NCBI GenBank assembly: GCA_014529385.2
Contig: CM043969.1
Coordinates: 28,223,946-28,287,945, forward strand
From: Adiantum capillus-veneris
Taxonomy: Eukaryota; Streptophyta; Polypodiopsida; Polypodiales; Pteridaceae
Direction: 5' to 3'
DNA: 64,000 nt
The position numbers and the translations under genes are program-made. Under the pieces are notes generated by a model. The model was not told the DNA's origin, ran no database searches, and saw only the letters and a list, made by a program, of their open reading frames with translations. This document shows positions 1-10,510 of this stretch, in pieces (the stretch's first letter is position 1; every line of letters begins with the position of its first letter).

Positions 1-300
1 GAGACAGATACAGGTTCTGTCATCGCCCAGAGAGGAGACAGTGTATGCTTACAGGACAGCATATTACAGGGATTTTTTAGATTTGTCATTGGTCAGCTAT
101 TTATGATTGTTTCTTGAGCTATCTTTTGGTTCCCAGAGCTCAGTTTACAGGGGAGACTCTGTCAAAAATTTTCAAAAATACTGACAGTTCCTGAGGAGAG
201 GTGTTCAGCTTGTTGATTATAGCTTGTTTACTGTGTACAGAGGCCAGTTTACAGGGGAAACTCTGCCGGATTTTTCTCAGGAGTAAACAGTTTGGCAGAT

Positions 301-1899
301 ATGGCATCTTCTCACAGTGAGACTCTTTACAACATAAAGAAGCTGGATGGCACAAACTTTCCATTCTGGAAGAAGCAGATTTGGCAGGTTTTGGTGCAGA
401 AAAAACAAGTGAAGCCACTGAAGCTCAAAGGGGAGAGACCAGAATTTATGGCTCAAGATGAGTGGGAAGAGCTTGACGAGTTAGCTTGTTCCACAATCAT
501 GCTGACACTGGCAGAAAATGTTTACTTCAACGTAGCAGAAGAGACTACAGCGTATGGCGTATGGCAAAAGCTATGTGATATGTACGAGAAACAAAGTGCT
601 GCTTCTCAGATTTACTGGCTCAAGAAATTGGTGGATTTGAAGATGAAGGAAGGGACAGCCATGTCAAATCATCTGAATGAATTTCACTCAATTTTCAGCC
701 AGTTAACAGCACAAGAGATAGTCTTTCCAGATTCAGTGAAGGCTATGTTTCTCTTAATCACTTTGCCGGACAGTTGGGATACTTTTCGTACAGCGTTAAG
801 TAATTCTGTCGCGCCAGAAGGTCTTACAAGTGCCAATGTAGAAGGCAGCTTGCTCACAGAGGAAGTGAACAGGAAGAACATTGACAAAGGCAAAGGCAAT
901 AGTGCTTTGGTCGTTCGAGGGAGACAACAGTTTAAAGAGAAGAAGGGTAAGAAGGCACAAAACCGAAGTAAGTCTCGTGATTCGAAGTCAAAGGATGACA
1001 TAGAATGCTACCATTGTGGCAAGAAGGGTCACATGAAGCGAGACTGTACGAAGTGGAAACAAGAAAAAGGCAAAACAAAGAGTTTTGAGCAAGATGAAAA
1101 GAAGAGTTCAGTGAAGATTGAAGAGGTGAATGTCACAGGATCTGGTTCAGACAGTGATTCTGGTATAGCAGCTGGTGACATCTTCCTTACAAGCAATCTT
1201 GATTCTGTTTTCTTGACTGCAGAGGATGGACATGCTATGAGTGATTGGATTATCGACTCAGGGGCATCTTTACATGTTTCTCCGCACAAAGAGTGGTTTA
1301 CATCATATGTGGCTACTAAAGACTATGTCAGACTTGGCAATGAGCAGGTTTGTGACATACTTGGAGTGGGAGATGTGCAGTTGAAGTTTCAGAATGGCTC
1401 TTCTTTATGGCTCAAGAATGTCAGACATGTTCCAGCAATCCGAAAGAGCTTGATTAGTACAGGGAAGTTGGATGATGCGGGTTATGTGACAGTTTTTGGG
1501 AACAGCGCTTGGAAGATCTCCAAAGGTTCGATGACTGTAGCACATGGCAGCAAGTCAGGAACTCTGTACACTTTACATGTTTCAGAGGTTAAAAACCATG
1601 TAATTAATGTGATTGAGCAGCCAAGTGTGTCACTGTGGCATCGTAGGTTGGGACATATGTCAAAAAGAGGAATGGAAATACTTTCTCATTATGGTTATTT
1701 GCCTGGCTTTTCATTTCAAGATTTTGAGTTTTGTGAGCATTGTGTTTATGGTAAGCAAACACAGGAACCGCACAGATCAAAGAGGAATCGTAGGGACGAA
1801 CGGTTAGCTCTTGTACACAGTGACCTATGCGGACCAATGCCTAGTTTGTCACTAGGGGGAGCAGCGTACTTTTGTACATTCATAGATGACTATTCTTAA
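301..1899 (+). CDS. Copia gag-protease-truncated integrase polyprotein
   Basis: I chose the ATG at 301, giving about 532 residues; the frame is open slightly upstream but lacks an earlier ATG. The N-terminal half is a Copia UBN2-type gag (LDGTNFPFWKKQIWQ near the start). A CCHC zinc knuckle (CYHCGKKGHMKRDC) lies at about residues 236-249. The aspartic protease motif DSGAS is at about residue 319. The GAG-pre-integrase motif HRRLGHMSKRG is near residue 447, followed by the integrase start HSDLCGPM and the first catalytic Asp region FIDDYS, where the frame ends. By family knowledge the product would form virus-like particles and mature itself, but it cannot reverse transcribe or integrate. No internal stop interrupts it, unlike most neighbours, so it may be young or usable as a non-autonomous gag source. 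Confidence 0.85.
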   Translation: MASSHSETLYNIKKLDGTNFPFWKKQIWQVLVQKKQVKPLKLKGERPEFMAQDEWEELDELACSTIMLTLAENVYFNVAEETTAYGVWQKLCDMYEKQSAASQIYWLKKLVDLKMKEGTAMSNHLNEFHSIFSQLTAQEIVFPDSVKAMFLLITLPDSWDTFRTALSNSVAPEGLTSANVEGSLLTEEVNRKNIDKGKGNSALVVRGRQQFKEKKGKKAQNRSKSRDSKSKDDIECYHCGKKGHMKRDCTKWKQEKGKTKSFEQDEKKSSVKIEEVNVTGSGSDSDSGIAAGDIFLTSNLDSVFLTAEDGHAMSDWIIDSGASLHVSPHKEWFTSYVATKDYVRLGNEQVCDILGVGDVQLKFQNGSSLWLKNVRHVPAIRKSLISTGKLDDAGYVTVFGNSAWKISKGSMTVAHGSKSGTLYTLHVSEVKNHVINVIEQPSVSLWHRRLGHMSKRGMEILSHYGYLPGFSFQDFEFCEHCVYGKQTQEPHRSKRNRRDERLALVHSDLCGPMPSLSLGGAAYFCTFIDDYS

Positions 1900-1908
1900 G
1901 TGGGAGGT

Positions 1909-2131
1909 TGTTGGGATTAAAGCCCAAGTGGCCTCTTATGCGGATATGGCCAGCCGCCCGCCTAACTCACTTACCTCTAACTCTTTGTATATACTAACAT
2001 ATTCTTTGTGAATACTAAGGATTTGGGAGATAACCCTTCTAACATCTCTCTGCGTACTGTACTGTGTAAGCTCACTGTGTGTGTGTGTGAGAGAGAGAGT
2101 CGACCCACGCTCCGCTCCGCGACTTCATTCA
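1909..2131 (+). repeat. 3' LTR of Copia-A
   Basis: It starts TGTTGGGATTAAAG right after the purine tract and probably ends at CATTCA near 2131, about 223 bp. It contains a (GT)n-(GA)n stretch at about 2074-2098. The right edge is uncertain because the partner LTR is outside the window. Confidence 0.6.
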
Positions 2132-2149
2132 ATAGGCTAAAAGTCCTAT

Positions 2150-2990
2150 GAGACCAAACTGTTACATAATTGTGAAGATAGAGAGAAATAAATGAAAGGA
2201 AATGAAATGTTGTACTAATGTTTTCAAAAGGCCAAAATAATCTATGTGACCAATTTGTTACAAAATTGTGAATGTTTTGACTTGAACTTAGATAAATTAG
2301 GTCAAAAGGCCAAAATAACCTATATTGAGACCAAACTATTACAAAAAATGTGAAGATAGAGAGAGAGAGAGAGAGAGAACAAAGTCGAATGAAATAAGAT
2401 GTTATATTAACGTCTTCAAAAGGCCAAAATCAACTATGAGTCCAAACTGTTACAAAACTGTGAATCTGATACCATGTCTGGGTGTTAAAAGACTAGAAAA
2501 TACTACTACTACTACTAGAATCCATCCTCATTTGCACTCTAGATATCGAGAGAGTATGGCATGAAATGTTCTACTAATGTTTCCAAAAGGTCAAAATGAT
2601 CTATGAGACCAATTTGTTACAAAATTGTGAATTTTTTGACCTAAACTTAGGTAAATTAGGTTATATTAATGTCTTCAAAGGGCCAAAATCAACTATGAGT
2701 CCAAACTGTTACAAAACTATGAATCTGATACCATGTCTGGGTGCTATAAAACTAGAACAAAAATACTACTACTACTACTAGAATCCATCCTCATTTGCAC
2801 TCTAGATATCAAGAGAGTATGGCTCAAATCCTTTGTTGTACTCTCTACTATGTAGCCCCACTACATAGCCGTCTGGATCTCCATAGCTCCTGTGCTTGAT
2901 TGAGAGAGAAATAAAATGAAAGGAAATGTTATATTAATGTCTTCAAAAGGCCAAAATGACCTATGGGACCAGAGGGTTACAATGTGTTGA
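2150..2990. repeat. Degenerate tandem array with a 259-bp duplication
   Basis: A core of about 60 bp (CTTCAAAAGGCCAAAAT ... CTATGAGACCAAACTGTTACAAA ... GTGAA) recurs at about 2215, 2305, 2405, 2580, 2665 and 2940. A larger unit starting CAACTATGAGTCCAAACTG at 2431 is repeated at 2690 (period about 259). Each large copy carries a short CTA/TAC trinucleotide run and the phrase GAATCCATCCTCATTTGC. No gene is seen. A diverged copy of the core lies at 54097-54160. Confidence 0.7.
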
Positions 2991-3087
2991 ATCTGATACA
3001 AAGTCAGAGTAACAAAATGAAATGACAAAATGATAAGATAAAAGTACTATGGGATCCTGGACTGGTAGGCATGAACTAAGCCGAGAG

Positions 3088-3090
<3 letters not shown>

Positions 3091-3143
<53 letters not shown>

Positions 3144-3267
3144 GGGGGGGGAGGGGGAGGGAGAAACACACACAAACACACATAGAGAGACAAAGAGTTG
3201 AAAATGAGCTGAGTTTGAAGGGTACTTACACACATACACGTGTGCATGCTACACAACCACACACAAA

Positions 3268-3314
<47 letters not shown>
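3091..3314. repeat. (GA)n and poly-G microsatellite cluster
   Basis: There is (GA)n at 3091-3132, an uninterrupted G run at about 3133-3151, and (AG)n at 3271-3313. Apparent reading frames here are low-complexity artefacts. Confidence 0.95.
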
Positions 3315-3316
<2 letters not shown>

Positions 3317-4039
3317 AAAAGACCAAAGTGAATAAAATTAAAGATAAGCGAGAGAGAGGGAGGGAGAGACATACGGACAGTTAAATGTGAGTAACAATTC
3401 TATCCAAAGATGTAGATTTTAATGTCATAGAGAGGGTTTCCAAATATCTCGGGCTTGATGTAAATTCCTAGAACAATTCCAATAGACCTTAGAGATTCTT
3501 GGGTAGTCTTGAAAATCAAGGCATGATACTCAAAAAGCTTCATACTGAACCTTCATACTGAACCAAGATGGTATCTTTGTCTTCACCCTAATAAGGAAGA
3601 GTTTTTAAGGGTCCTGTCTATGGAAGTATTAAAGGATCTATCTAATGATAGACCCTCCAAATCTCGCTATGCTATTCCAATGATAGTTAACATAACCAGT
3701 TTGTCACTCTCATACGAATAGTTTCAAAAGATCCCAAGGATATTATAAGTGCTATGTTGTAAGAAATTCAAGAGGGAATTTGGACAATCAACATCTTATT
3801 CTTAACAATAAGATAAAACACCTGATTGTTCTATACATCATGCCGAGTTTTGTAACAATGGGAGGAGATGATGTCCCAAAGAGGCAAGGACTGATCTAAT
3901 TTCCATATGATGCGAACTGATCCTGTTAAAATAGCACGACTTAGAGTGCTATGCAGATATGTTCCTGAGCCTTTCTGGAAATAATGTAAACTGTTTATTT
4001 TTTTAAAATATGTCTCTTTAGTCATGTGCTTTTATGTAA

Positions 4040-4040
<1 letters not shown>
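3315..4040. other. Unassigned AT-rich spacer
   Basis: This is gene-free DNA of about 0.7 kb with no long ORF, LTR edge or tandem repeat that I can recognise. It may be an old transposon remnant, but I have no support for any family. Confidence 0.5.

Positions 4041-4137
<97 letters not shown>
4041..4137. repeat. Compound (CT)n(GT)n microsatellite
   Basis: (CT)n at about 4041-4066 passes directly into (GT)n at about 4067-4137. A short duplication of GTGTCGATCGTGTG follows at about 4188-4215. Confidence 0.95.
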
Positions 4138-4138
<1 letters not shown>

Positions 4139-5189
4139 AAAAGGGGTTAAATGTACTAGGAGTAGTTTAAAGGGGCCAAAGACAAAAAGTGTCGATCGTG
4201 TGAGTGTCGATCGTGTGTGTGTCATGGAAAAATGTATAAAGATGCACACACACACAAGACATACAGAGTGAGGTGGTAAGAGCGATTGAGGCCCGCCGAT
4301 AGGCGGGGCGCGCGAGCTAGTCGAGATAATGCTAAAGAATATAAATGAGATCACATTTGAATTTTGAAGCCTTTGTAGCTATAGACATGTCTATTTTTGG
4401 CTTGCATGATATTAAAATCATACATTAGGAGTCATGAGCTGGCCTGCCCCCAATAAAGTGTGCAAATGTTTCACCAAAACGTAGCCGTCGTCACATTGAG
4501 GAGGTTCACATTGGGGAGGTGGAAGAAACACTCCAAAAAGTCCTTTTCCGAGTTACAAAATGCAGACTTCCGCCACCCATATGTTCACATAGAGGGTGGA
4601 ACAAAAAACGACTCAATTTTTTTCCGCCGTCTATTGTGAACATTGGACGACGGCAGAAAACATAGTAAAAGGAAAAATTATTTATCAAGTGTACCAATAA
4701 ACCTTGGCAAAATTACCAAAATACCCCTCTGATTTGTGAAAATTCCCAAAATAGCTCTCTAATTTCAAAATTTCCAAAAGTACCGTCAATAGCGTGTTAA
4801 ATTGCCAAAATGCCCTTCAAATTTTCTAAAATTTCCTTTGGTTGTGAGAGTAATAGTTTTCCAATTTGTTTTTAATAATAAAAGAGTATTTTGGTAATTT
4901 TCATAAACCTTAGTGAAAGAGGGGGTAATGAAAGTTTATTTTATTTTATTAATAGCTTAACGTTCATGAGGGTGAGCGTCTGACACGACAGCCCACGTGG
5001 AGGGTGGAAGTCCTTTGGGCGGGGGGGGGGGTCGGAAGAAACACGCTGAAATGCTTCCATGAGTTGGCACGCCTTTTTAACTGTTTCCAGGCAAACTATC
5101 TGAACACCCCATCCGACGTGCGCCCCTGCGAGCGGCTGCCTGCAAGCCTCTGTGTGCTACCGCCACCTAGTGTGAATCCACCCTAAATT
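4138..5189. other. Unassigned spacer, possibly an old DNA transposon
   Basis: No coding region is seen. GTTCACAT/GTGAAC-type words recur at about 4505, 4582, 4638 and 5172, and 4690-4830 has repeated short phrases around CCAAAAT. That could reflect subterminal repeats of a non-autonomous DNA transposon, but I could not define terminal inverted repeats. A poly-G run of about 10 lies near 5021-5030. Confidence 0.3.
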
Positions 5190-5250
5190 GCGTAGCTTGA
5201 TGGTTACGTGCCTCCTGCAGATTCAATGTGGCAGGGGTTCAAGCCTTGTT
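5190..5250 (+). repeat. Possible tRNA-derived SINE head
   Basis: An A-box-like TAGCTTGATGGTTA (5193-5206) is followed by a possible anticodon stem (CCTGC ... GCAGG) and a good B box GGTTCAAGCC at 5236-5245. The A-to-B spacing of about 43 bp fits RNA polymerase III promoters. The fold is too degenerate for a working tRNA. A SINE 5' end is the best reading; chance resemblance is possible. Confidence 0.3.
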
Positions 5251-5677
5251 GGCCAGTTCGCCTCATAATACCCCCATGCGAGGTTTGCTACTCGCCCTCA
5301 ATTTTTTTACAAAGGAATGCATTGTCGCCTGCAGCGCGCTCGCCACAGAACACCATCGACGACAAGATTTTTGCTGCAATAACGTTGATGCAAATGCTTT
5401 CAAATGCAACCCTTCCTGCTCGAAATAGCTAAACAGAGCCCACGTGAGGGTTGTCTTAATCTCATCGTCTCTATATTGGGACTTCTATCCTAGTGAGATT
5501 CCCCCTCTTCCACTCTCCCTGAAAGTCCACATTAGCCTTATGTGCCCCACCCTTTGCTCGCCCTCACCCACAAATCCATCGCATGCTCTCACTGCCTCCA
5601 TCGCGCTCCCTCACACTCCCATCCCTCTTCCTGCAACATAGCCGCATGAGAGAGACCTTCGTCTCTTGTAGAACGAG

Positions 5678-5680
<3 letters not shown>
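5251..5680. other. Unassigned spacer
   Basis: Moderately GC-rich DNA downstream of the SINE-like motif. It may be a SINE body, but no tail or flanking duplication was found. No gene is supported. Confidence 0.3.

Positions 5681-5753
<73 letters not shown>
5681..5753. repeat. (GA)n microsatellite
   Basis: Uninterrupted GA dinucleotide run of about 36 units. Confidence 0.95.
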
Positions 5754-5754
<1 letters not shown>

Positions 5755-6021
5755 ATTAGCACATGGAGAGGAAGGTCGTCGGATCAGCGAGCTCATGAAG
5801 CTACCTGTTGGTCGGTTGAAATCGAGGTGAGTGAGCACATGAACAACCCAGCCAGAGAACATGAGGCAGAGAACACACCATCGTTGGACGGGAGAACCAG
5901 ATCAAGACAAGAAGAACTCCGTTGCAATGCATTCATTGGCCCGGCCAGTTTTGTGTCGGCTCGCTGGAAGAGGTAGGTTGTGAGCTTTCTCGACATGCGG
6001 TCAGCAAAAAAGTGTACACCA

Positions 6022-6353
6022 TGTCAACATGTACCACCTCTTGGATGACTACCACCGACGGTCATCATCACTAGCGTGCCTTGGTGGATGCACATATCCG
6101 CCAGTGATACTGCAACTATACTACACCGAGTTGGTCTACCTACCAGAGTGATGGCACACTTATCTACTCACCTCACTAGCGGTAGACCGTTGTACTAGTT
6201 CCCCTTTTATGTTGTCTTTTTCTATTATGTTTTGTAGACCTCTTATCTTGAGTTTGTGAAGAATTAGAAGTACAATCTTCTGCCTCCATCTTTTTGTGTG
6301 TGTGCGTGCGCGCTTGAAAGAGCTCAAGCTCTCTCCTTCCCTATCTCTTGACA
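6022..6353 (+). repeat. 5' LTR of Copia-B
   Basis: The 332-bp LTR begins TGTCAA and ends TTGACA, a perfect 6-bp terminal inverted repeat, directly before the primer site. Its second half matches 9479-9624, and all of it resembles 26141-26501 (Copia-C). Confidence 0.9.
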
Positions 6354-6366
6354 TGGTATCAGAGCC
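6354..6366 (+). other. Primer binding site (initiator tRNA-Met)
   Basis: TGGTATCAGAGCC abuts the LTR and is the standard plant Copia primer site complementary to initiator tRNA-Met. Confidence 0.92.
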
Positions 6367-6768
6367 TGGTTGTGTCTAAGGAGCTTGGAGCAGTAAGCAA
6401 GAGCAGTCTAGGAAGCGGCTTTGGTATTCCCAAGAGCCATCGTCAACGATCTCAAATTGAGGTGATTTATTTTGGAGAGTGTACGTCTTAGAGTTCTATT
6501 TAGTCCTTTGACATTGTGCGACCTGATTTCCATTCTAGGTGTGTTTCGACCCCCGTTTTGGAGTTAGAGTGCATTCGCATGCAAAAACGCTAAGGTTTGG
6601 GTTTTTGAAGATGTGCATATAGGTGGTACGGAAAGCTTTATTTTGGCTGCAATGTGCACAAATACTATTTAGTACAATGAAACGTGTGTATGGACGTAGA
6701 GTGTGGTTATAGGTGGTAACCAACTATTTTTAGTAGGCTGCTCGAAGACTAGGTAAAGGGTTGGAAGC

Positions 6769-7040
6769 ATGTTGTCCAACAATGATGGGCTTAACCAGGT
6801 TGTCAATGAGAAGCTGGACAAGAACAACTCCATGCTTGGAAGTTTAGAATGACCAATTTTCTTATGGGCAAAGGTTATTGGGACTACATTGATGGAGAGC
6901 ATGAGATAGCACCACCACTACCAGAGAAGGTGCAAGTGCTGCACAAATTAAGACATTTAAATATTAGGACCTGGAAGCTTGGAAGGTCATATATTGGCTT
7001 TCTGTTAGTGTACATGACACTATGATTTGGGCAAAAGCCT
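6769..7040 (+). pseudogene. Copia gag N-terminal remnant (Copia-B)
   Basis: It starts MLSNNDGLNQVVNEKLD and continues with a Copia gag signature (TNFLMGKGYWDYIDGEHE) after a frameshift near 6840. Only about 90 codons remain. The rest of gag and the protease are deleted before the integrase begins near 7080. Copia-C carries the same N-terminus at about 26933. Confidence 0.75.
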
Positions 7041-7079
7041 CCTTAATTCCTCATGATAAGCATGTAAGTAGGAATGCAT

Positions 7080-7830
7080 TGGATTTAGTGCCTACAAATG
7101 TATGAGGTCCAAGGCTGCATCTATGGGTGGATGTAGATATTATGTGAGTTTCATTGACGACCATACGAGCAAGGTATGGATCTACTTCATGAAGCAAAAA
7201 AGTGAGGTGTTTATGCATTTTTAGAATTTCAAAGTTATGGTTGAAAAACAGACTAGGACACATGTAAAGTTCCTGAGGTCAAATGGAGGGGGAGAATACT
7301 TCTCCAATGAATTCAATGGTTTTTTGAAAAATCATGGAATTCAGAGGTACTTTTCATGGAGGTATACTGTGCAGCAAAATGGTGTTGCTGAGTGGAAGAA
7401 CATGCAGATTGCAGAAGTGGCTAGAGCATTGATGAATGAGAAGAACATGGCTCATTGTTATTGGGCTAAGGCTGTTGCTACAGGTGTCTACGTTATGAGC
7501 AGAACCCCTACTGCTGTAGTACATGATATGACACCTGAAGAAAAGTTCAGTGGTGAAAAACTAGATGTATTAGATTTTAGAGTATTCGGATGTATTGATT
7601 ATGTGCATGTGCCGGGTAAGCTAAGAAGTAATCTTGATCCAAAAGCAAAAAGATATGTGTTTGTTGACTATTCCCTTGATTAGAAACGGTACAAGTGTTA
7701 CAATCCTATCAGAGGTAATGTGAGGGTGAGCAAGGATGTCGTTTTTTATGAAATAGCAAGTTGGTATGCTGATGTAAAAGATGATTTGGGGGTTGATGTA
7801 AGAGAGAATGTGGCTGCAAAAAATACAGGT
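7080..7830 (+). pseudogene. Copia integrase remnant (Copia-B)
   Basis: The frame reads FIDDHTSKVW (first catalytic Asp), then the block normally written RSDNGGEY appears as RSNGGGEY, so the second catalytic Asp is Asn. QQNGVAEWKN retains the catalytic Glu. The downstream ARALM, YWAKAVATGVYVMSR and RVFGC blocks are typical of Copia integrase. Stops interrupt it at about 7108, 7222 and 7681. It is inactive. Confidence 0.88.
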
Positions 7831-8073
7831 GTGCAGTCATACAAGTTTTGAGTGGGCCGCAAGGGTCCTCTAGTGCAAGTCATGGTAAGAATCCATGGAG
7901 TGGCATGTTACGTGAAAGAGTGATTCCTGCAAACTCTTCAAATGTATCAAGGAAAGGAATGAAAAAAGTTGATGATGCCCCTAAGTTACCAAATTTGAGT
8001 GTTGGTTATGATGATGGCGATAATAGTGGTTTTGAGAGTTTGGATGAGGAGTTTGGCATACCCTCTATATAGA

Positions 8074-9010
8074 CTCTAGGTGCAAGAAGAATTCAAGTAG
8101 GGAATAGGGCACCTGGAAGTGATCTTGGACCACGAAGGTACGAAAGAGCAAGAAATTCTATGCAGAGATTGACTTATGACAGATATATGGCTCCTCGTTG
8201 TGCATTTATGGTGAAGATTACAGAGGAAGTAGAACCCGCATGATTTGAGGATGTTGTCAATGATGAAAAATGGCGGCAATCTATGGATAAAGAGATGGTT
8301 GCACTTGATGCAAATGGAACATGGAAATTGGTGCCATTACCAAAGGAAAAGAAGGCAATTGGATATAAGTGGGTTTACAAAATAAAGCATAATGTTGATG
8401 GCAGTGTGAGAAGGTACAAGGCTAGACCTCTAGCCAAAGGTTATGCATAGACTTATGGGATTGATTATGAGGAGGCGTTCATCCCCATAGCTAAGATGAC
8501 TACCATTCGTGTGTTTATTGCAGTGGATGCCACAGTAAAATGGGTGTTGAAACAAATGGATGTAAAGAATGCATTTTTGAATGGAGACTTGGAGGAAACT
8601 GTGTATATGGAGCAACCACAAGGTTATGCAAATATGAAGATATGTGACCTTGTATGAAGGTTAAGGAAAGCATTGTGTGGGCTGCAGCAAGCACCTAGAG
8701 CTTGGTATGAGAAGATTGTAGCATTCCTCCTTTCATTGGGCTTTATAGATGTCTGATGCGGACCATTCATTGTATGTGAAAAATAATGAGATAGGAATTG
8801 TGGTAATATGTATCTATGTGGATGATTTGATTGTTGGATGTGATAATGTGGTTGAAGTAGAGGGTGTGCAGGCTCTCCTTATGCAGGAGTTTGACATGAA
8901 AGACTTGCGGTATTTCTTGGGCATTGAAATTATTCGCACGGAAGAAGGTGTATGGTTGTCACAAAGGAAATATGCTTTGGATATGTTGAAAAAGTATGGT
9001 TATGGCTAAC
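8074..9010 (+). pseudogene. Copia reverse transcriptase remnant (Copia-B)
   Basis: RT motifs appear in order: WRQSMDKEMVAL, GYKWVYKIK, GIDYEEAF, VKNAFLNGDL, LRKALCGLQQAPRAWYE, then, after a frameshift near 8750, the catalytic CIYVDDLIVGC and YFLGIEI. Stops occur where GYAQTYGIDY would be expected (TAG at about 8448) and at about 8241 and 8655. The catalytic YVDD is intact but the frame is broken. Confidence 0.9.
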
Positions 9011-9478
9011 TGTAAGCCAATTGCAATGCCCTTAGATCAGAATTAGAAGTTGGGGAATGATGCAGGTCAAGTGCTTGACAATGCTACCATGTATAGGAAG
9101 ATTGTGGGAAGTTTGATCTACTTGACTATCTCACGTCCAGACTTGAGCTACACAGTTGGATTGGTGATTCAGTTTGTGCAATCTCCCAGGAAACCACACT
9201 TGGATGCAGTGAGGTGCACTTTGCGCTATGTGAGTGCTACTTTGGATTATGCACTCTTTTATAGGGCTGATGTGGAGTTGCAGCTCTATGGCTACATAGA
9301 TGCGGATTGGCCTGGTAGTACATACAATCGCAGGTCTACCAACGAATTCATCTTCTCACTTGGGAGTGCTGCTATCACATGGAGCAGCAAGAAGCAACCT
9401 ATGGTTGCTCTTTTGAGTACATAGATGGAGTATAGGGGTGTTATAGTGGCGTCATGTGAGGTAGCATGGCTCATCTAC
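9007..9478 (+). pseudogene. Copia RNase H remnant (Copia-B)
   Basis: MYRKIVGSLIYLTISRPDLS, DADWPGSTYNRRSTNEFIF and WSSKKQPMVALLST are the usual Copia RT connection and RNase H blocks. A stop at about 9422 interrupts the block normally reading TEAEY. The frame ends where the truncated LTR begins. Confidence 0.88.
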
Positions 9479-9624
9479 CTTTTATGTTATATTTCCCTTA
9501 TGTTTTGTAGACCTCTTATCTTGAGTTTGTGTGAAGAGGTAGAAGTACAATCTTTTGCCTCCATCTTTGTGTGTGTGTGTGTGCTTACAAGAGCTCAACC
9601 TCTTTCCTTCCCTATATCTTGACA
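9479..9624 (+). repeat. Truncated 3' LTR of Copia-B
   Basis: It matches the last ~150 bp of the 5' LTR (TTTTGTAGACCTCTTATC onward) and ends TTGACA. The first ~185 bp of the LTR are missing, joined directly to the end of RNase H. Confidence 0.85.
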
Positions 9625-9901
9625 AATTTGCACTTGTTATGTCCCTGTTGTCTAGATTTCTTAGAAAATCCTTTGGAAATGTCCACCTTTTCTTCCATAA
9701 TATGAGAAGTACGCCATTATTGGTGGTGTTTCAATTGGTTCTTCCATCTCAAGCTCTTGCTGAGAAGTCTCTTCACCTGTATTGACCAAGTTGTCAGCGT
9801 CTTCTTTTAGAACAGTGAGCATTAGGCTATAAACTGTTCCATATTGACCTAATATTGTCTTTGATTTGGTTCTCCGATTAGGCTGGCTTTTATTGGCTGA
9901 T

Positions 9902-10510
9902 TTATTGGATTTTCCATTTGTAGCTCTCGGCTGTAGATTTGACCACTATAATCCATGTACAATGATCTTGATTGCATATGCACCAACTAGATGTTTGTTG
10001 ACTTGTGCAGACTTCTGGATAAACACTTGGGTCAATTTTTTTCACTTCTACATGCCCCTCATCTTTGAGCTTGCAATACCTTGCTCCACTGAAATCTATG
10101 AGCATCTAGGAGTCCTCTAGATCTGACTTTACTCCGATTAGTAGGACCATGGCTCGTGTGTTGCTTGTGATGCTCATTAGATACATATGGCCTTCTAAAT
10201 CTTCATGTAAAACCTTATCTCCACTATAGAAAGATTTTCTTTGCTGCATTGGTGTTCTTGTTGCTGCTACTGACTAGCTCTGGTTCACTTGAATTGTCTG
10301 TTCCACTCCAGTCCATGCTGGCTTGCTATATAAAACAAGTCTCTTAGCAGATTCTGATGTTTCACCGACAAATTCCTCTTGCTCGGGTTGATAAGACTAA
10401 TTAGGCCAAAGCAATTTTGGCGATTGAATGCTCTTCAACTCACAAGGGTTAGGTAACTCTAGCTTGAAAGTGTCAGAATTGACTGCAATCTTTTGAAATG
10501 ATGAAAATAT
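9902..10510 (-). pseudogene. Unrecognised degenerate coding stretch
   Basis: On the minus strand one frame reads with only three stops from about 10510 down to 9902. It contains polar, protein-like segments such as SIQSPKLLWPN and QEEFVGETSESAKRLV and ends with a 67-codon piece. I do not recognise the family. A broken retrotransposon protein is the likeliest origin given the surroundings. Confidence 0.3.

Larger units (their letters stand above)
1..2131 (+). mobile_element. Copia-A: internally deleted Ty1/Copia retrotransposon, 5' end outside window
   Basis: The order is 5' leader (1-300), gag-protease-integrase start (301-1899), a polypurine tract (about 1899-1908) and an LTR beginning TGTTGG at 1909. 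The coding frame stops just after the first integrase catalytic region (FIDDYS) and runs straight into the AAGTGGGAGG purine tract that normally ends a Copia internal domain. The integrase core, reverse transcriptase and RNase H are therefore deleted. The upstream LTR and primer site lie before the window. The leader holds two copies of a CAGTTTACAGGGG-ACTCTG motif at 141-173 and 245-278. Confidence 0.85.
6022..9624 (+). mobile_element. Copia-B: decayed Ty1/Copia retrotransposon
   Basis: It has a 5' LTR (6022-6353), an initiator tRNA-Met primer site, relics of gag, integrase, reverse transcriptase and RNase H in Copia order, and a 5'-truncated 3' LTR (9479-9624). At about 3.6 kb it is shorter than a normal Copia element (about 5 kb). 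Most of gag and all of the protease are missing between about 7040 and 7080, and the start of the 3' LTR is lost. No flanking target duplication is visible. Confidence 0.9.
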
